Below are positions 47,026 through 55,198 of a stretch of DNA of 64,000 bases, one piece after another. The notes beneath the pieces were generated by a model. The model worked only from the letters and a program-made list of their open reading frames with translations, ran no database searches and was not told the DNA's origin. Numbering within the stretch: the first letter of the stretch is position 1; every line of letters starts with the position of its first letter. The position numbers were made by a program, and so were the translations under genes. The stretch lies in contig NZ_CP142523.1 of the NCBI RefSeq assembly GCF_036885605.1, forward strand, positions 4,712,001 through 4,776,000, written 5' to 3'. The DNA is from Janthinobacterium sp. TB1-E2. Lineage in GTDB: Bacteria > Pseudomonadota > Gammaproteobacteria > Burkholderiales > Burkholderiaceae_D.

Positions 47026-47865
47026 TTACTTGCCCAGCACGCGCGGTTGCGGCAATTCCGTGTGGCCAAAATCCATCATGGTCCAGCGTCCGCCCCAGCG
47101 CAGGCCCACCGATTCGGCCGTCACGCCATATAAACGGTAGCCGCGCATGGCCCAGGCATTTTTTTCAGAAATGATGAGCTTTCCTTCATGCATGAATGCG
47201 CAATCGGCCGCCAGGCCATACTGGTGATAGCTTTGAAACGCCCTCGCGTTCGTCACGTTCGGGCCGGCCGCCGCCAATTGATCCTGGCGCGCCGGGCTGC
47301 GATAGCCTTCCAGCAAGACCATATCGTAACCATGCACGTCTTTCATGATCTTGAAGACCAGCAGCAAGCGCTGCGCGAAATCGTGATCGAGCAATTGCCA
47401 GTTGCGGCTGGCGCCGCCCAGCAGCGGGCGCAGCTGCGTTACTTCCGCCGTGGAAAACAGCAGCGGCGGCAAGGTCGGTGGCGGCACAAGTTGCTCGCCC
47501 TTCAGCAAGTCGCTGACCTGGTCGTTGATGACGTGTTGCTGGTCGGCATAACCGCGCAGGGCGATGCGGTCGCTGGACAGCCAGGCCAGCAGCGGCGGCA
47601 CGATGACCAGCACGCTGCCTGCCAGGCTCAGCCAGCGATGCCGCCACAGCAGTTGCCAGACGCGCGCCATGCCCGAGCCCGTGTGTTGCTGCACGCGCTG
47701 CCACTGCGCGCCGCCGCCCCGCTGCACCCCCTGTGCACGCCGCTGCATGCGCCAGCCCAGGTTGACGAGCGTGTGCAGCACGATGGCGCGGCCGCCGGGA
47801 AACAGCAGCAGCCAGCAGGCAAGACAGGCGAGCAAGAAATACATCAGGACCAGGGCGACGAACAT
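47026..47865 (-). CDS. M15-family peptidoglycan endopeptidase linked to T6SS
   Basis: 279 residues from the ATG at 47865 (GGAG six bases before). Two membrane helices (about 2-23 and 80-97), then the periplasmic M15 zinc peptidase domain with 'SYHQYGLAADCAF' (S-x-H-x3-G-x2-x-D) near 215-228 and a third His in 'MMDFGHTEL' near 264. It should cleave peptide stems of peptidoglycan. Position upstream of tssM suggests a TagX-like role, opening the wall for the T6SS complex (inference). Separated from tssM by about 195 bp. Confidence 0.82.
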   Translation of the reverse strand: MFVALVLMYFLLACLACWLLLFPGGRAIVLHTLVNLGWRMQRRAQGVQRGGGAQWQRVQQHTGSGMARVWQLLWRHRWLSLAGSVLVIVPPLLAWLSSDRIALRGYADQQHVINDQVSDLLKGEQLVPPPTLPPLLFSTAEVTQLRPLLGGASRNWQLLDHDFAQRLLLVFKIMKDVHGYDMVLLEGYRSPARQDQLAAAGPNVTNARAFQSYHQYGLAADCAFMHEGKLIISEKNAWAMRGYRLYGVTAESVGLRWGGRWTMMDFGHTELPQPRVLGK

Positions 47866-48004
47866 GGGGCGCTCCGTGACGGGAATCGGCGGGGCCGGGC
47901 AATCCATTGCTCGGCGGTATCGCTAGATCGTAGGCGTGCGCGGCCCGCATGGGCGCGGTTTACATCAAGGTCAGTTGAATTTGATCCACTGCGGAGGTGA
48001 TATT

Positions 48005-48679
48005 TTGTCTTTACTGAAAACCGGGGATGGCCAGGCGCGCGGTCCTGACCTGCTGAGCAAGGCCGGCGCGGCTGGCGCGCGCATCGAAGGCAATGGCATC
48101 CTGTCGCAGCTCGAGCACGGCACCGCCGCGCCTGTGGCCAAGCCAGCCCTTCGCTGGCGCCCCGGCTGGCGGCACGGAGCCGCTGGCGCGCTATGCCTGG
48201 CGGTGCTGATCACGGCCGTGCTCGCCTACGACATGGACGTCCCGCCGCTGCCGCCGGCGCCCGCCATTGCCACGGCGACGCCCGCAATACCGGCGCCAAC
48301 GGTGCTGCAATACCCGGCGCCCCCGGTGCAGGCCGCCACCATCGTCAATACGGCGGGGCCGCCCTTGCCCGAGGTGGCAGCCGTGAGCGCGCCACGCAAG
48401 GTGCTAGCGCCCGTGCGCCAGGCGGCCGCCCGCCCACAAGGCGCGAAGCCGGCTGCCGCGCCCGGCGACAGCGACGTCGCCTTGCTGACGGCGATGGTGG
48501 CCCATGCGCACCGGCAAGCAGGCACGGCGTTACCCGCGCGCGACGTGGTGCTGCGCAAACAGGACGAGGAAACGGCGGACCTGTTGCAGCGCTGTCAGCA
48601 GTTGGGCCTGATCGAAGGCATGCTGTGCCGCTCACGCATCTGCTCGGGCCGCTGGGACAGCGATCCCGCCTGCCATTGA
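48005..48679 (+). CDS. Unknown Pro/Ala-rich single-pass protein with TTG start
   Basis: 224 residues. The start is TTG at 48005, chosen because an ideal GGAGGTGA site lies 4 bases upstream; longer readings have no ribosome site. One membrane segment (about residues 59-75), a Pro/Ala-rich stretch (80-155) and a short C-terminal domain with four cysteines (Cys197, 208, 213, 223). I do not recognise the family. It diverges from the M15 gene and may belong to the T6SS locus or stand alone. Confidence 0.65.
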   Translation: MSLLKTGDGQARGPDLLSKAGAAGARIEGNGILSQLEHGTAAPVAKPALRWRPGWRHGAAGALCLAVLITAVLAYDMDVPPLPPAPAIATATPAIPAPTVLQYPAPPVQAATIVNTAGPPLPEVAAVSAPRKVLAPVRQAAARPQGAKPAAAPGDSDVALLTAMVAHAHRQAGTALPARDVVLRKQDEETADLLQRCQQLGLIEGMLCRSRICSGRWDSDPACH

Positions 48680-48694
48680 GCGTCGGGGTGAACC

Positions 48695-49072
48695 TCAGGC
48701 GCGCTCGGACACTTCGATCAGATTGCGGTCCGGGTCGCGCAGATACACGGAGCGGATGGGCCAGTTGGCGCCCGTGCGGGCCACCGGCCCTTCCTCGATG
48801 GCAATCCCCAGCGCCGCCAAATGGGCGATGAACACGTCGAGCGGGACGGCGGCGATGAAGCACAGGTCCAGCGCGCCGGGCGTGGGCAAATCCGCTTTGG
48901 GCAGGAATTCCTTGCCGGCCTCATGCAGGTTGATTTTTTGCGCGCCAAACTTGAAGGCATGGCGGCCGGCGCCAAACGTTTCGATCTGCATGCCCAGCAC
49001 GCGCGTATAGAAATCGATGCAGGCAGCCTTGTCGCGGGTGGTCAGTACCAGGTGATCGAGGTGGTCTATCAT
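48695..49072 (-). CDS. VOC family protein, glyoxalase-like
   Basis: 125 residues. Two VOC half-motifs: 'IDHLDHLVLTTRDKAACIDF' and 'YLRDPDRNLIEVSER', with likely metal ligands His5 or His7 and the final Glu. Metal-dependent lyase or dioxygenase of unknown substrate. The ATG overlaps the stop of the hydrolase gene upstream, so both are cotranslated. Confidence 0.85.
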   Translation of the reverse strand: MIDHLDHLVLTTRDKAACIDFYTRVLGMQIETFGAGRHAFKFGAQKINLHEAGKEFLPKADLPTPGALDLCFIAAVPLDVFIAHLAALGIAIEEGPVARTGANWPIRSVYLRDPDRNLIEVSERA

Positions 49073-49860
49073 GCCGTTCTCGGGTGAATGGCCGCGTCCA
49101 TGCGGCCCTGCAAAAAGCCTTCCATCAGCGCCAGCAATGCCTGCGGCTGCTCCTGGTGCGGCGTATGGCCGCACTGCTCGACCATGGCGGGCATGGCGTT
49201 GAGCGCCTGCGCCACGATGGTTTCGACCTGGGCCGCGCTGCCGTACTGGTCCTCGCTGCCCTGCACCACCAGCGCCGGGCATTCGACGGAAGGCAGCAGA
49301 TACTCGATGTTCCAGAATTGGAAGCCATAGCTGAGCCAGGTGTCCGACCAGGCCTTGAAAATGGTCTCCGTCTTGTCGCCATGGTATTTCGCCAGCGCGC
49401 GCAGCTTGCCCGCGCCAAACGCCGCGTCCGCCTCGCGTATGCCATCGAGCGTGATGCCTTCGACAAACACATGCGCCGCCTCGGTGATGATCCCGCGCAA
49501 GCGCGGCGGCTGCTGCGCCGCATAGATCAGGGCGATGCTGCCGCCATCGGAGTGGCCGACGAGAAAATGGTCCTGTCCCGGCAGCAGTGCCGCCAGCACT
49601 TGCGGCAACTCGCACAGCGCGTAGTCGTGCAGATAATGGAGCTGGCGGCGCGCCGCCAGCGGCGACGACTGCCCATAGCCGTGGCGGTCGTACAGCAAGC
49701 CGCGGCATCCCGTCGCCTGGCATAGCTGCGCGGGAAAATCTTTCCACATCGCACAGCAACCGAGTCCCTCGTGCAGGAAGACCAGGCAGGGCTTGGCGGG
49801 GTCGCCTTCGATCAATTCGTAATAGATATCGGTTTCGGCACTCAGGTTCAGTATCGGCAT
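49069..49860 (-). CDS. Alpha/beta hydrolase
   Basis: 263 residues. Nucleophile elbow G-H-S-D-G near residue 101 ('FLVGHSDGGSIAL'), catalytic His near the C-terminus ('MVEQCGHTPHQEQP'), and the oxyanion 'LVFLHEGLGCC' stretch. Substrate unknown. It overlaps the VOC gene, forming a two-gene unit. Confidence 0.88.
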   Translation of the reverse strand: MPILNLSAETDIYYELIEGDPAKPCLVFLHEGLGCCAMWKDFPAQLCQATGCRGLLYDRHGYGQSSPLAARRQLHYLHDYALCELPQVLAALLPGQDHFLVGHSDGGSIALIYAAQQPPRLRGIITEAAHVFVEGITLDGIREADAAFGAGKLRALAKYHGDKTETIFKAWSDTWLSYGFQFWNIEYLLPSVECPALVVQGSEDQYGSAAQVETIVAQALNAMPAMVEQCGHTPHQEQPQALLALMEGFLQGRMDAAIHPRTA

Positions 49861-50200
49861 GGGCTAGGCTCGCAACGGGTTCCGTATCGGCAGGTCGGCT
49901 GGGCCTATTGTGCCATTGTCCTGCGCGGCATGCGTGGCGCCCCCATAAAAATAGCCTGTCGGAAAAGTTCTTGCCGTCTGCCTGCAAGGTGTTTGCGCCA
50001 GCACAAGCGAGCGCCGCTTTTCCAGCGGCACAGCGCGCTTTCTACGCCTGTGTATGTCTAGAATGAATTACTCCAACAGCATGGAGCAGGCGGCTACCTT
50101 ATCAGCCCGGACGTGACACTGGCCGTCACGGCAACACAGATAGGGCGTTTTGCCGCACAACGACAGGCGCGGTGTCCAAACTATCGATGAGGAGTACATC
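49861..50200. other. 340-bp gap upstream of the 127-residue unknown gene
   Basis: It holds the hydrolase upstream region and the promoter area of the next gene. An inverted repeat GTGAC-N7-GTCAC lies near 50113-50129. No promoter, RNA gene or further coding region is convincing. Confidence 0.5.
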
Positions 50201-50584
50201 ATGGAAATGAAAGTAGAAAATCACACGGGCAGCAACCTGGCCCCGGAAACCACCGACCTGCCGCTGGAGCAGGACGGCCAGGCCTCGCAAGACGCGGCCG
50301 CACAGGACCTGAACCTGAGCGCCGCCGCCTTCACCACCTACTACACGTGGACGGCCAATGGCGTGCATCCTTCGGTCAACTTCGCCAACGCCAACGTGAA
50401 GGCCAATTCGCGCGTATTGCTCAACATCAGCGAATATGGCGCCACTCCCCAGAACCGCTTCATCGGCTCAGCCCGCATGGCCGTGTACAACATCGCGCCA
50501 TATAACGGCGGCTTCCGTGCCTGGGTGGATATCTCGTGGGGCAGCCCGCTGAAGGTGCGTTTCGACGTGTTTGTGGATCCCTGA
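50201..50584 (+). CDS. Unknown 127-residue protein, acidic leader and beta-rich domain
   Basis: 127 residues from the ATG at 50201 (GAGGAG eight bases upstream). The first ~45 residues are acidic and Gln/Ala/Asp-rich; the rest is rich in aromatic, Val, Asn and Gly residues and predicted beta strands ('TYYTWTANGVHPSVNFANAN', 'AWVDISWGSPLKVRFDVF'). No signal peptide or membrane segment. I do not recognise it. It is flanked by a hydrolase unit and a tRNA. Confidence 0.6.
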   Translation: MEMKVENHTGSNLAPETTDLPLEQDGQASQDAAAQDLNLSAAAFTTYYTWTANGVHPSVNFANANVKANSRVLLNISEYGATPQNRFIGSARMAVYNIAPYNGGFRAWVDISWGSPLKVRFDVFVDP

Positions 50585-50658
50585 TCAGGGAACACCGCGC
50601 GTGCCGTTGATGCGCCGAGGCGATAACTAGCGTGAACGGGAAACCGTGTGCGCATGAC

Positions 50659-50690
50659 AAAAAAGGCCACGTGTTGCCACGTGGCCTTTT
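50659..50690 (-). terminator. Terminator of the first tRNA-Asn
   Basis: GGCCACGT/ACGTGGCC stem with T-rich tail on the minus strand, 15 bases after the tRNA 3' end. Confidence 0.8.
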
Positions 50691-50704
50691 GCTGCTGCTT
50701 GTTC

Positions 50705-50780
50705 TGGCTCCCCGACCTGGACTCGAACCAGGGACCTGCGGATTAACAGTCCGTCGCTCTACCAACTGAGCTATCAGGGA
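50705..50780 (-). tRNA. tRNA-Asn(GTT), copy 1
   Basis: 76-nt cloverleaf with encoded CCA. Anticodon GTT within ACTGTTAATC. Acceptor stem TCCCTGA/TCGGGGA pairs. D-loop AGCTCAGTTGGTAGAGC and T-loop GGTTCGAGTCC are standard. Identical to the three other copies in this window. Confidence 0.97.
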
Positions 50781-50791
50781 AAGGAGGCCGA

Positions 50792-50820
50792 ATTATATAC
50801 GTCAAAATTTCCCATGTCCA
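50792..50820 (-). promoter_or_regulatory. tRNA-Asn copy 1 promoter
   Basis: TGGACA, 17-base spacer, TATAAT, then a GC-rich GGCCTC discriminator before the tRNA. The same layout precedes the other copies. Confidence 0.75.
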
Positions 50821-51039
50821 GTTGTTGCTGCATGGCCAGCAAAACTGGCCGCCAGGGAGCAAGCCTCGCCGGCTGGCTGCGCCCGTCTGCGTGGCGCCAC
50901 GCAAGATAGTAGAATAGCCAGGCCTTGCCGACACGCAAGGCGCACAACGGCATGCCGGCAGCGGAGCGTCGACCACGCCCCCGCGCAGACATGCGCTTGC
51001 AAGGCGCACCTTGCCCCTGGCTTACTGCTCTCACCCGAC

Positions 51040-51747
51040 ATGACAGAATCAAGCGCAACACTGGTGGACAATCCCGGCAGCGGCGACAGCTCGGCGGACA
51101 TTGCCGCGCATATGGCGGCCGCCATCGTGGCACGCCAATTGCCACCCGGCACGCGGCTGCGCGAAGAGGCGCTGTGCCGGCTGTACGGCGTCAGCCGCAC
51201 CAAGATCCGCGCCGCCCTGCTCATCCTCTCCAAAGACAAACTCATACGCATGGTGCCCGACAAGGGCGCCTTCGTCAGCCAGCCGACCGAAGCGGAGGCG
51301 CGCGACATCTTTGCCGCCCGGCGCATCATCGAGGCGGCACTGGCGCGCGAATTCGTTGCGCGGGCCAAGCCTGCCGACTACAGGATGCTCGAGCGCCACC
51401 TGAAAGCGGAACGCCAGGCGCTGGCCCAGGCGACGCCGCTGCGCTCGCAACTGCTGGGCGACTTCCACGTCTTGCTGGCCGATATCGCCGGCAACGCCGT
51501 GCTGCGCGACATCGTGCGCGAACTGGTGGGCCGCAGTTCGCTCATCACCATGCTGTACCAGTCGGGCCATGATGCCGCCTGCTCGTGCGACGAGCACGGC
51601 CGCTTTCTCGAGGCTGCGCGCAGCGGCGACGCGGACCTGGCGGCGCGCCTGATGGTCGAGCATTTGGCGCACGTGGAAGCGGCCCTGCGCTTCGACGGCA
51701 GCGCCGGCGAGGCCAAAAAAGACCTGGTGGCGGCGCTGCTGATGTAG
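51040..51747 (+). CDS. GntR-family (FadR/FCD) transcriptional regulator
   Basis: 235 residues. Winged HTH at about 20-80 ('LREEALCRLYGVSRTKIRAAL') and a helical FCD ligand domain with 'HVLLADIAGNAVLRDIV' and 'EHLAHVEAAL' (metal/ligand His). Acts as a small-molecule-responsive repressor. It converges with an NCS2 purine permease gene, so control of purine uptake is possible but unproven. Confidence 0.88.
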   Translation: MTESSATLVDNPGSGDSSADIAAHMAAAIVARQLPPGTRLREEALCRLYGVSRTKIRAALLILSKDKLIRMVPDKGAFVSQPTEAEARDIFAARRIIEAALAREFVARAKPADYRMLERHLKAERQALAQATPLRSQLLGDFHVLLADIAGNAVLRDIVRELVGRSSLITMLYQSGHDAACSCDEHGRFLEAARSGDADLAARLMVEHLAHVEAALRFDGSAGEAKKDLVAALLM

Positions 51748-51758
51748 GCTGCGCCATC

Positions 51759-51792
51759 AAAAAAGGCCGCCGGTGCGGATGCACGGGCGGCC
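51759..51792 (-). terminator. Terminator downstream of the NCS2 permease
   Basis: GGCCGCC/GGGCGGCC stem. On the minus strand it is followed by TTTTTTGA. Located 37 bp past the permease stop, between it and the GntR gene. Confidence 0.75.
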
Positions 51793-51828
51793 CTGTCATT
51801 GCGGCGGCAAACCCGCTATTCGCCCACG

Positions 51829-53127
51829 CTATTCGCCCAAGTAGATAAACTTGAACAGGAAGATGGCGGCGATGATGTAAGCCACTACGGACACCTGCTT
51901 GCCCTTGCCCGTCAGCAGTTTCAATACGGCATAGGTGATGAAGCCGAAGGCGACGCCGCTGGCCACAGAATACGTAAATGGCATCATCAGCGCCGTGATG
52001 GCGGCGGGAATGCTTTCCGTGCTGTCATCCCAGTCGATGAAAGTCAATTCGCGCAACATCAAACAAGCCACGTACAGCAACGCGGGCGCCGTCGCGTACG
52101 GCGGCACCGTGTGCGCCAGTGGGGCGAAGAACAGGCTGCCCAGGAACAGCAGCGCAACAGCCACGGCCGTCAAGCCCGTGCGTCCGCCCGCTTGCACGCC
52201 GGCCGCGCTTTCCACGAAGGCCGTCGTGCTCGACGTGCCCAGGCAGGCGCCGGCCGCAATGGCCGTGCTGTCGGCCAGCAAGGCCTTGTTCATGCGTTCC
52301 ATCTTGCCGTCTTTCAGCAGACCGGCACGGTTGGCCACGCCCATCAGGGTGCCCGTCGCATCGAACAGTTCGACCAGGAAAAACACCAGCACCACGTTGA
52401 CGATGCCGATCGACAGCGCGCCCATGATGTCTAGCTTGAACAAGGTCGGCTCGATGGCCGGTGGCGCCGAGACGATGCCGTTGAACTGGTTGCCGCCAAA
52501 GAAGAAACTGGCAATCGTGATGGCGAGGATGCCGATCAGGATGGCGCCCGGCACTTTCAGGCGGTCCAGCGCGACGATGATGAAAAAGCCGAGGATGGCC
52601 AGGATGGGCGCCGCCTGGTGCAAGTCGCCCAAGGCGATGATCGTGGCCGGGTTCGACACCACCACGCCGGCGCTTTTCAGGGAAATGATGGCCAGGAACA
52701 AGCCGATACCCACGGTGATCGCCGTGCGCAGCGCGGGCGGGATGCTGTTGATGATCATCTCGCGCACCTTGAACAGGCTCACCAGGATAAACAGGCAGCC
52801 GGAAATGAAAACGGCGCCCAGCGCCACTTCCCAGCTCATGCCCATGCCCTTGACCACCGTGTACGAGAAATACGCATTCAAGCCCATGCCCGGCGCCAGC
52901 GCGATCGGGTAGTTCGCGTACAAGCCCATGATCAGGGTGCCGATGGCGGCCGCCAGGCAGGTGGCGACAAAGACGGAGTCTTTCGGCATGCCCGCGTCGC
53001 CGAGGATGGACGGGTTGACGAAGATGATGTAGGCCATCGTCAGGAACGTGGTCAGGCCGGCCAGCAGCTCCGTGCGCACATTGGTCCCGTTGTCCTTCAG
53101 TTTGAAATAGCGTTCCAGGAACTGCAT
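51829..53127 (-). CDS. NCS2-family purine permease (AzgA/PbuG-like)
   Basis: 432 residues from the ATG at 53127 (MQFLERYFKLKDNG), excluding a long upstream reading without family features. About twelve membrane segments. Diagnostic 'RTELLAGLTTFLTMAYIIFVN' and 'APGMGLNAYFSYTVVKGMG' belong to the AzgA group that imports adenine, guanine or hypoxanthine with protons. No purine riboswitch is seen in the short upstream gap. Confidence 0.93.
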   Translation of the reverse strand: MQFLERYFKLKDNGTNVRTELLAGLTTFLTMAYIIFVNPSILGDAGMPKDSVFVATCLAAAIGTLIMGLYANYPIALAPGMGLNAYFSYTVVKGMGMSWEVALGAVFISGCLFILVSLFKVREMIINSIPPALRTAITVGIGLFLAIISLKSAGVVVSNPATIIALGDLHQAAPILAILGFFIIVALDRLKVPGAILIGILAITIASFFFGGNQFNGIVSAPPAIEPTLFKLDIMGALSIGIVNVVLVFFLVELFDATGTLMGVANRAGLLKDGKMERMNKALLADSTAIAAGACLGTSSTTAFVESAAGVQAGGRTGLTAVAVALLFLGSLFFAPLAHTVPPYATAPALLYVACLMLRELTFIDWDDSTESIPAAITALMMPFTYSVASGVAFGFITYAVLKLLTGKGKQVSVVAYIIAAIFLFKFIYLGE

Positions 53128-53195
53128 GATTAACCCCTTGTTTTGGTAAAACCGCGCGCCTGGTCTTGGCCTAGCGCATTTTTTCTTGCAACTAT

Positions 53196-53597
53196 TTACT
53201 TGGTCGCTGCGCCAGCCGGTTTGAAGGCCCACCAGCGGCTGCCCGCAAAATTCCAGACCAGCCCGATGCCCGTCGCCAGCACCTGCGCCAGCCAGTAATA
53301 CCAGCCCAGTTGGTGTACCAGCAGCCACATCAGGCCCGTATTGATGCACCAGCCGATGCCCAGCAAGGTGAAGTACTTGGAAGCCGCCTCGCCATGGCCC
53401 TTGTCGCTTTTAAACGTGAAAAAGTAATTGAGGATGTAGTTGACGACGGAACCGAGGATGTAGCCGATGCCGGATGCGGCGGCGGCGCTGATGCCGGCCC
53501 ATTCCACGCCGCCCCACAGCACGCTGTATTGCACGGCCGTGCCGGAAGCGCCGACGGCGGCGAAACGTATAAATTGGTGATGCAGGGAATGGGACAT
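53196..53597 (-). CDS. GtrA family membrane protein
   Basis: 133 residues from the ATG at 53597 (a TTG two codons upstream is also in frame). Four membrane helices with 'FIRFAAVGASGTAVQYSVLW' and 'NYFFTFKS', the GtrA signature. GtrA proteins flip or help flip lipid-linked sugars. No glycosyltransferase gene adjoins it. 68 bp from the permease start. Confidence 0.88.
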   Translation of the reverse strand: MSHSLHHQFIRFAAVGASGTAVQYSVLWGGVEWAGISAAAASGIGYILGSVVNYILNYFFTFKSDKGHGEAASKYFTLLGIGWCINTGLMWLLVHQLGWYYWLAQVLATGIGLVWNFAGSRWWAFKPAGAATK

Positions 53598-53737
53598 TGT
53601 CAATTTTCAAATATGGCGAACACTCTCGCCAGGATCGGGCCAGAATAAAAAATGGCTACGATTGCTCGTAACCATTTTTCAGCCTGCATTTTACTGCAAG
53701 TTGCGCCCAACGTTCATATTCGCCGCCGTTTCGACAC

Positions 53738-55198
53738 TTATTCCTTGCGCTGGCTGCGCCGGCGCAGCCATATAAACAGCGCGATCAGCAGCAGGATGCC
53801 CACGATGCCGCCCGGCAGCATGAACGGTTGCGCCCGCGCCAGCACGGGTTTCTCGCCACCGCTGCGCGCCTGCGCCACGTAGGCGGGCGTGACGGACACG
53901 TCCGGGTTGCCGTACTGTTTCAATACATAATTGGCAATCGACGCGATCTGCTCGTCCGTCAAGGGCTGCACGTACGAACGCTGGTCGAAACGGGGCATGA
54001 ACGCTTCGTGCTCTTCCCCTTCGATCTTGCGCTCGACGCCAAACAAGATGGCCGACACCAGGTTGGCCGGCGTGTTGCCGCCCGTCGCCGTGTTGTTGAA
54101 CAGGGCGGGATAGCTTTGCCCCGTGCTGCCCGCGCCGCTGGCCGAGTGGCAGCTGGCGCAGTAGCCGGAAAACAGCACCGCGCCGCTGTTGAGCGAATGA
54201 TGCTCGGTGGAACTGGCCATGCCGCGCAATGCCGATTCTTCGCTGGCCGCGCTGCCATGGCTGAAGGCAGCTTTCGTCTGGCCCGGTGCACGCACGGGCG
54301 GCACCGTGCGCAGCCAGGCCACGATGGCGGCCACGTCGTCGTCGCGCAGAAATTGCAGGCTGTTCTGGATGGCTTCGGCCATGCCGCCCGCCGCCTGCCC
54401 CTTGCCTTCCACGTGGCCCGTCTTCAGGTAGGCGGCGATTTCCGCATCCGTCCACGCGCCGATGCCGCTGACCTTGTCGGACGTGATGTTCGGTGCATGC
54501 CAGGAGCCGAGTGAGGCGCCGGCCAGGGTCTGGCTGCCGATTTCCGCCATCAGCGCATTGCGCGGCGTATGGCAGGCGCTACAGTGCGCCAGGCCTTCGG
54601 CCAGGTAGGCGCCCCGGTTGATCTGCGCGCTTTTCGTTGCGTCCGGCACGAAGCGCTTATTGTCGAGGAACAAGGTATTCCAGCCCAGCATCGACAGGCG
54701 CACATTGAACGGGAATGGCAGGGCCGTCTGGCGCGCCGGCTCATCGACGGGCTTGACGGCCTGCATGAAGTAGTAATACAGGTCGCCCACGTCCGCATCC
54801 GTCAGCTGCGCATAGCTGGTGTAGGGCATGGCCGGATACAGGTGGCTGCCATCGGCGCGCACGCCTTCGCGCAGGGCGCGCGCAAAGTCGGCTTCCGTGT
54901 AGTGGCCGATGCCGCCTTTTTTCGACGGCGTGATATTCGTCGCGTAGATCGTACCCAGCGGCGAATCGATGGCGTAGCCGCCCGCATACGGCTTGCCGCC
55001 CGCTGCCGTATGGCAGGCCATGCAGTCGGCGGCGATGGCCAGGTAGCGGCCCCGTTCGAGGCGCGCATTGGGCTTGGCGGGCACGGGCGCGGCCGGGCGG
55101 TCCGGCGTCAGGGTGACGGGCGGCACCGGTGGCGCAGCGTGCGCGGCCAGCGGCAAGCTGGCCGCCAGGGTCAGGCTCAGCAATAAACGGCGCATCAT
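53738..55198 (-). CDS. Triheme cytochrome c subunit of a membrane FAD dehydrogenase
   Basis: 486 residues. Signal peptide (about 1-21), three CxxCH haem motifs (CMACH at 59-63, CSACH near 205, CASCH near 345) and a C-terminal membrane anchor. It passes electrons from the GMC flavoprotein to the respiratory chain. The start overlaps the GMC gene stop. Such triheme subunits accompany gluconate, fructose and alcohol dehydrogenases. Confidence 0.92.
   Translation of the reverse strand: MMRRLLLSLTLAASLPLAAHAAPPVPPVTLTPDRPAAPVPAKPNARLERGRYLAIAADCMACHTAAGGKPYAGGYAIDSPLGTIYATNITPSKKGGIGHYTEADFARALREGVRADGSHLYPAMPYTSYAQLTDADVGDLYYYFMQAVKPVDEPARQTALPFPFNVRLSMLGWNTLFLDNKRFVPDATKSAQINRGAYLAEGLAHCSACHTPRNALMAEIGSQTLAGASLGSWHAPNITSDKVSGIGAWTDAEIAAYLKTGHVEGKGQAAGGMAEAIQNSLQFLRDDDVAAIVAWLRTVPPVRAPGQTKAAFSHGSAASEESALRGMASSTEHHSLNSGAVLFSGYCASCHSASGAGSTGQSYPALFNNTATGGNTPANLVSAILFGVERKIEGEEHEAFMPRFDQRSYVQPLTDEQIASIANYVLKQYGNPDVSVTPAYVAQARSGGEKPVLARAQPFMLPGGIVGILLLIALFIWLRRRSQRKE

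Noticed and set aside
30674..48679. T6SS effector-immunity pair or VgrG in the cluster
   Set aside because: No VgrG, PAAR, Rhs or effector-like gene was found; the M15 peptidase has membrane helices and fits a structural role better than a toxin.
50460..50765. Small protein MVERRTVNPQVPGSSPGRG reading out of the tRNA-Asn region (also at 63168-63401)
   Set aside because: It is a translation of the tRNA itself, seen repeatedly with tRNA-Asn copies; not a gene.
53128..53195. Purine riboswitch upstream of the NCS2 permease
   Set aside because: The 68-bp gap is too short and lacks the conserved purine-aptamer loops.
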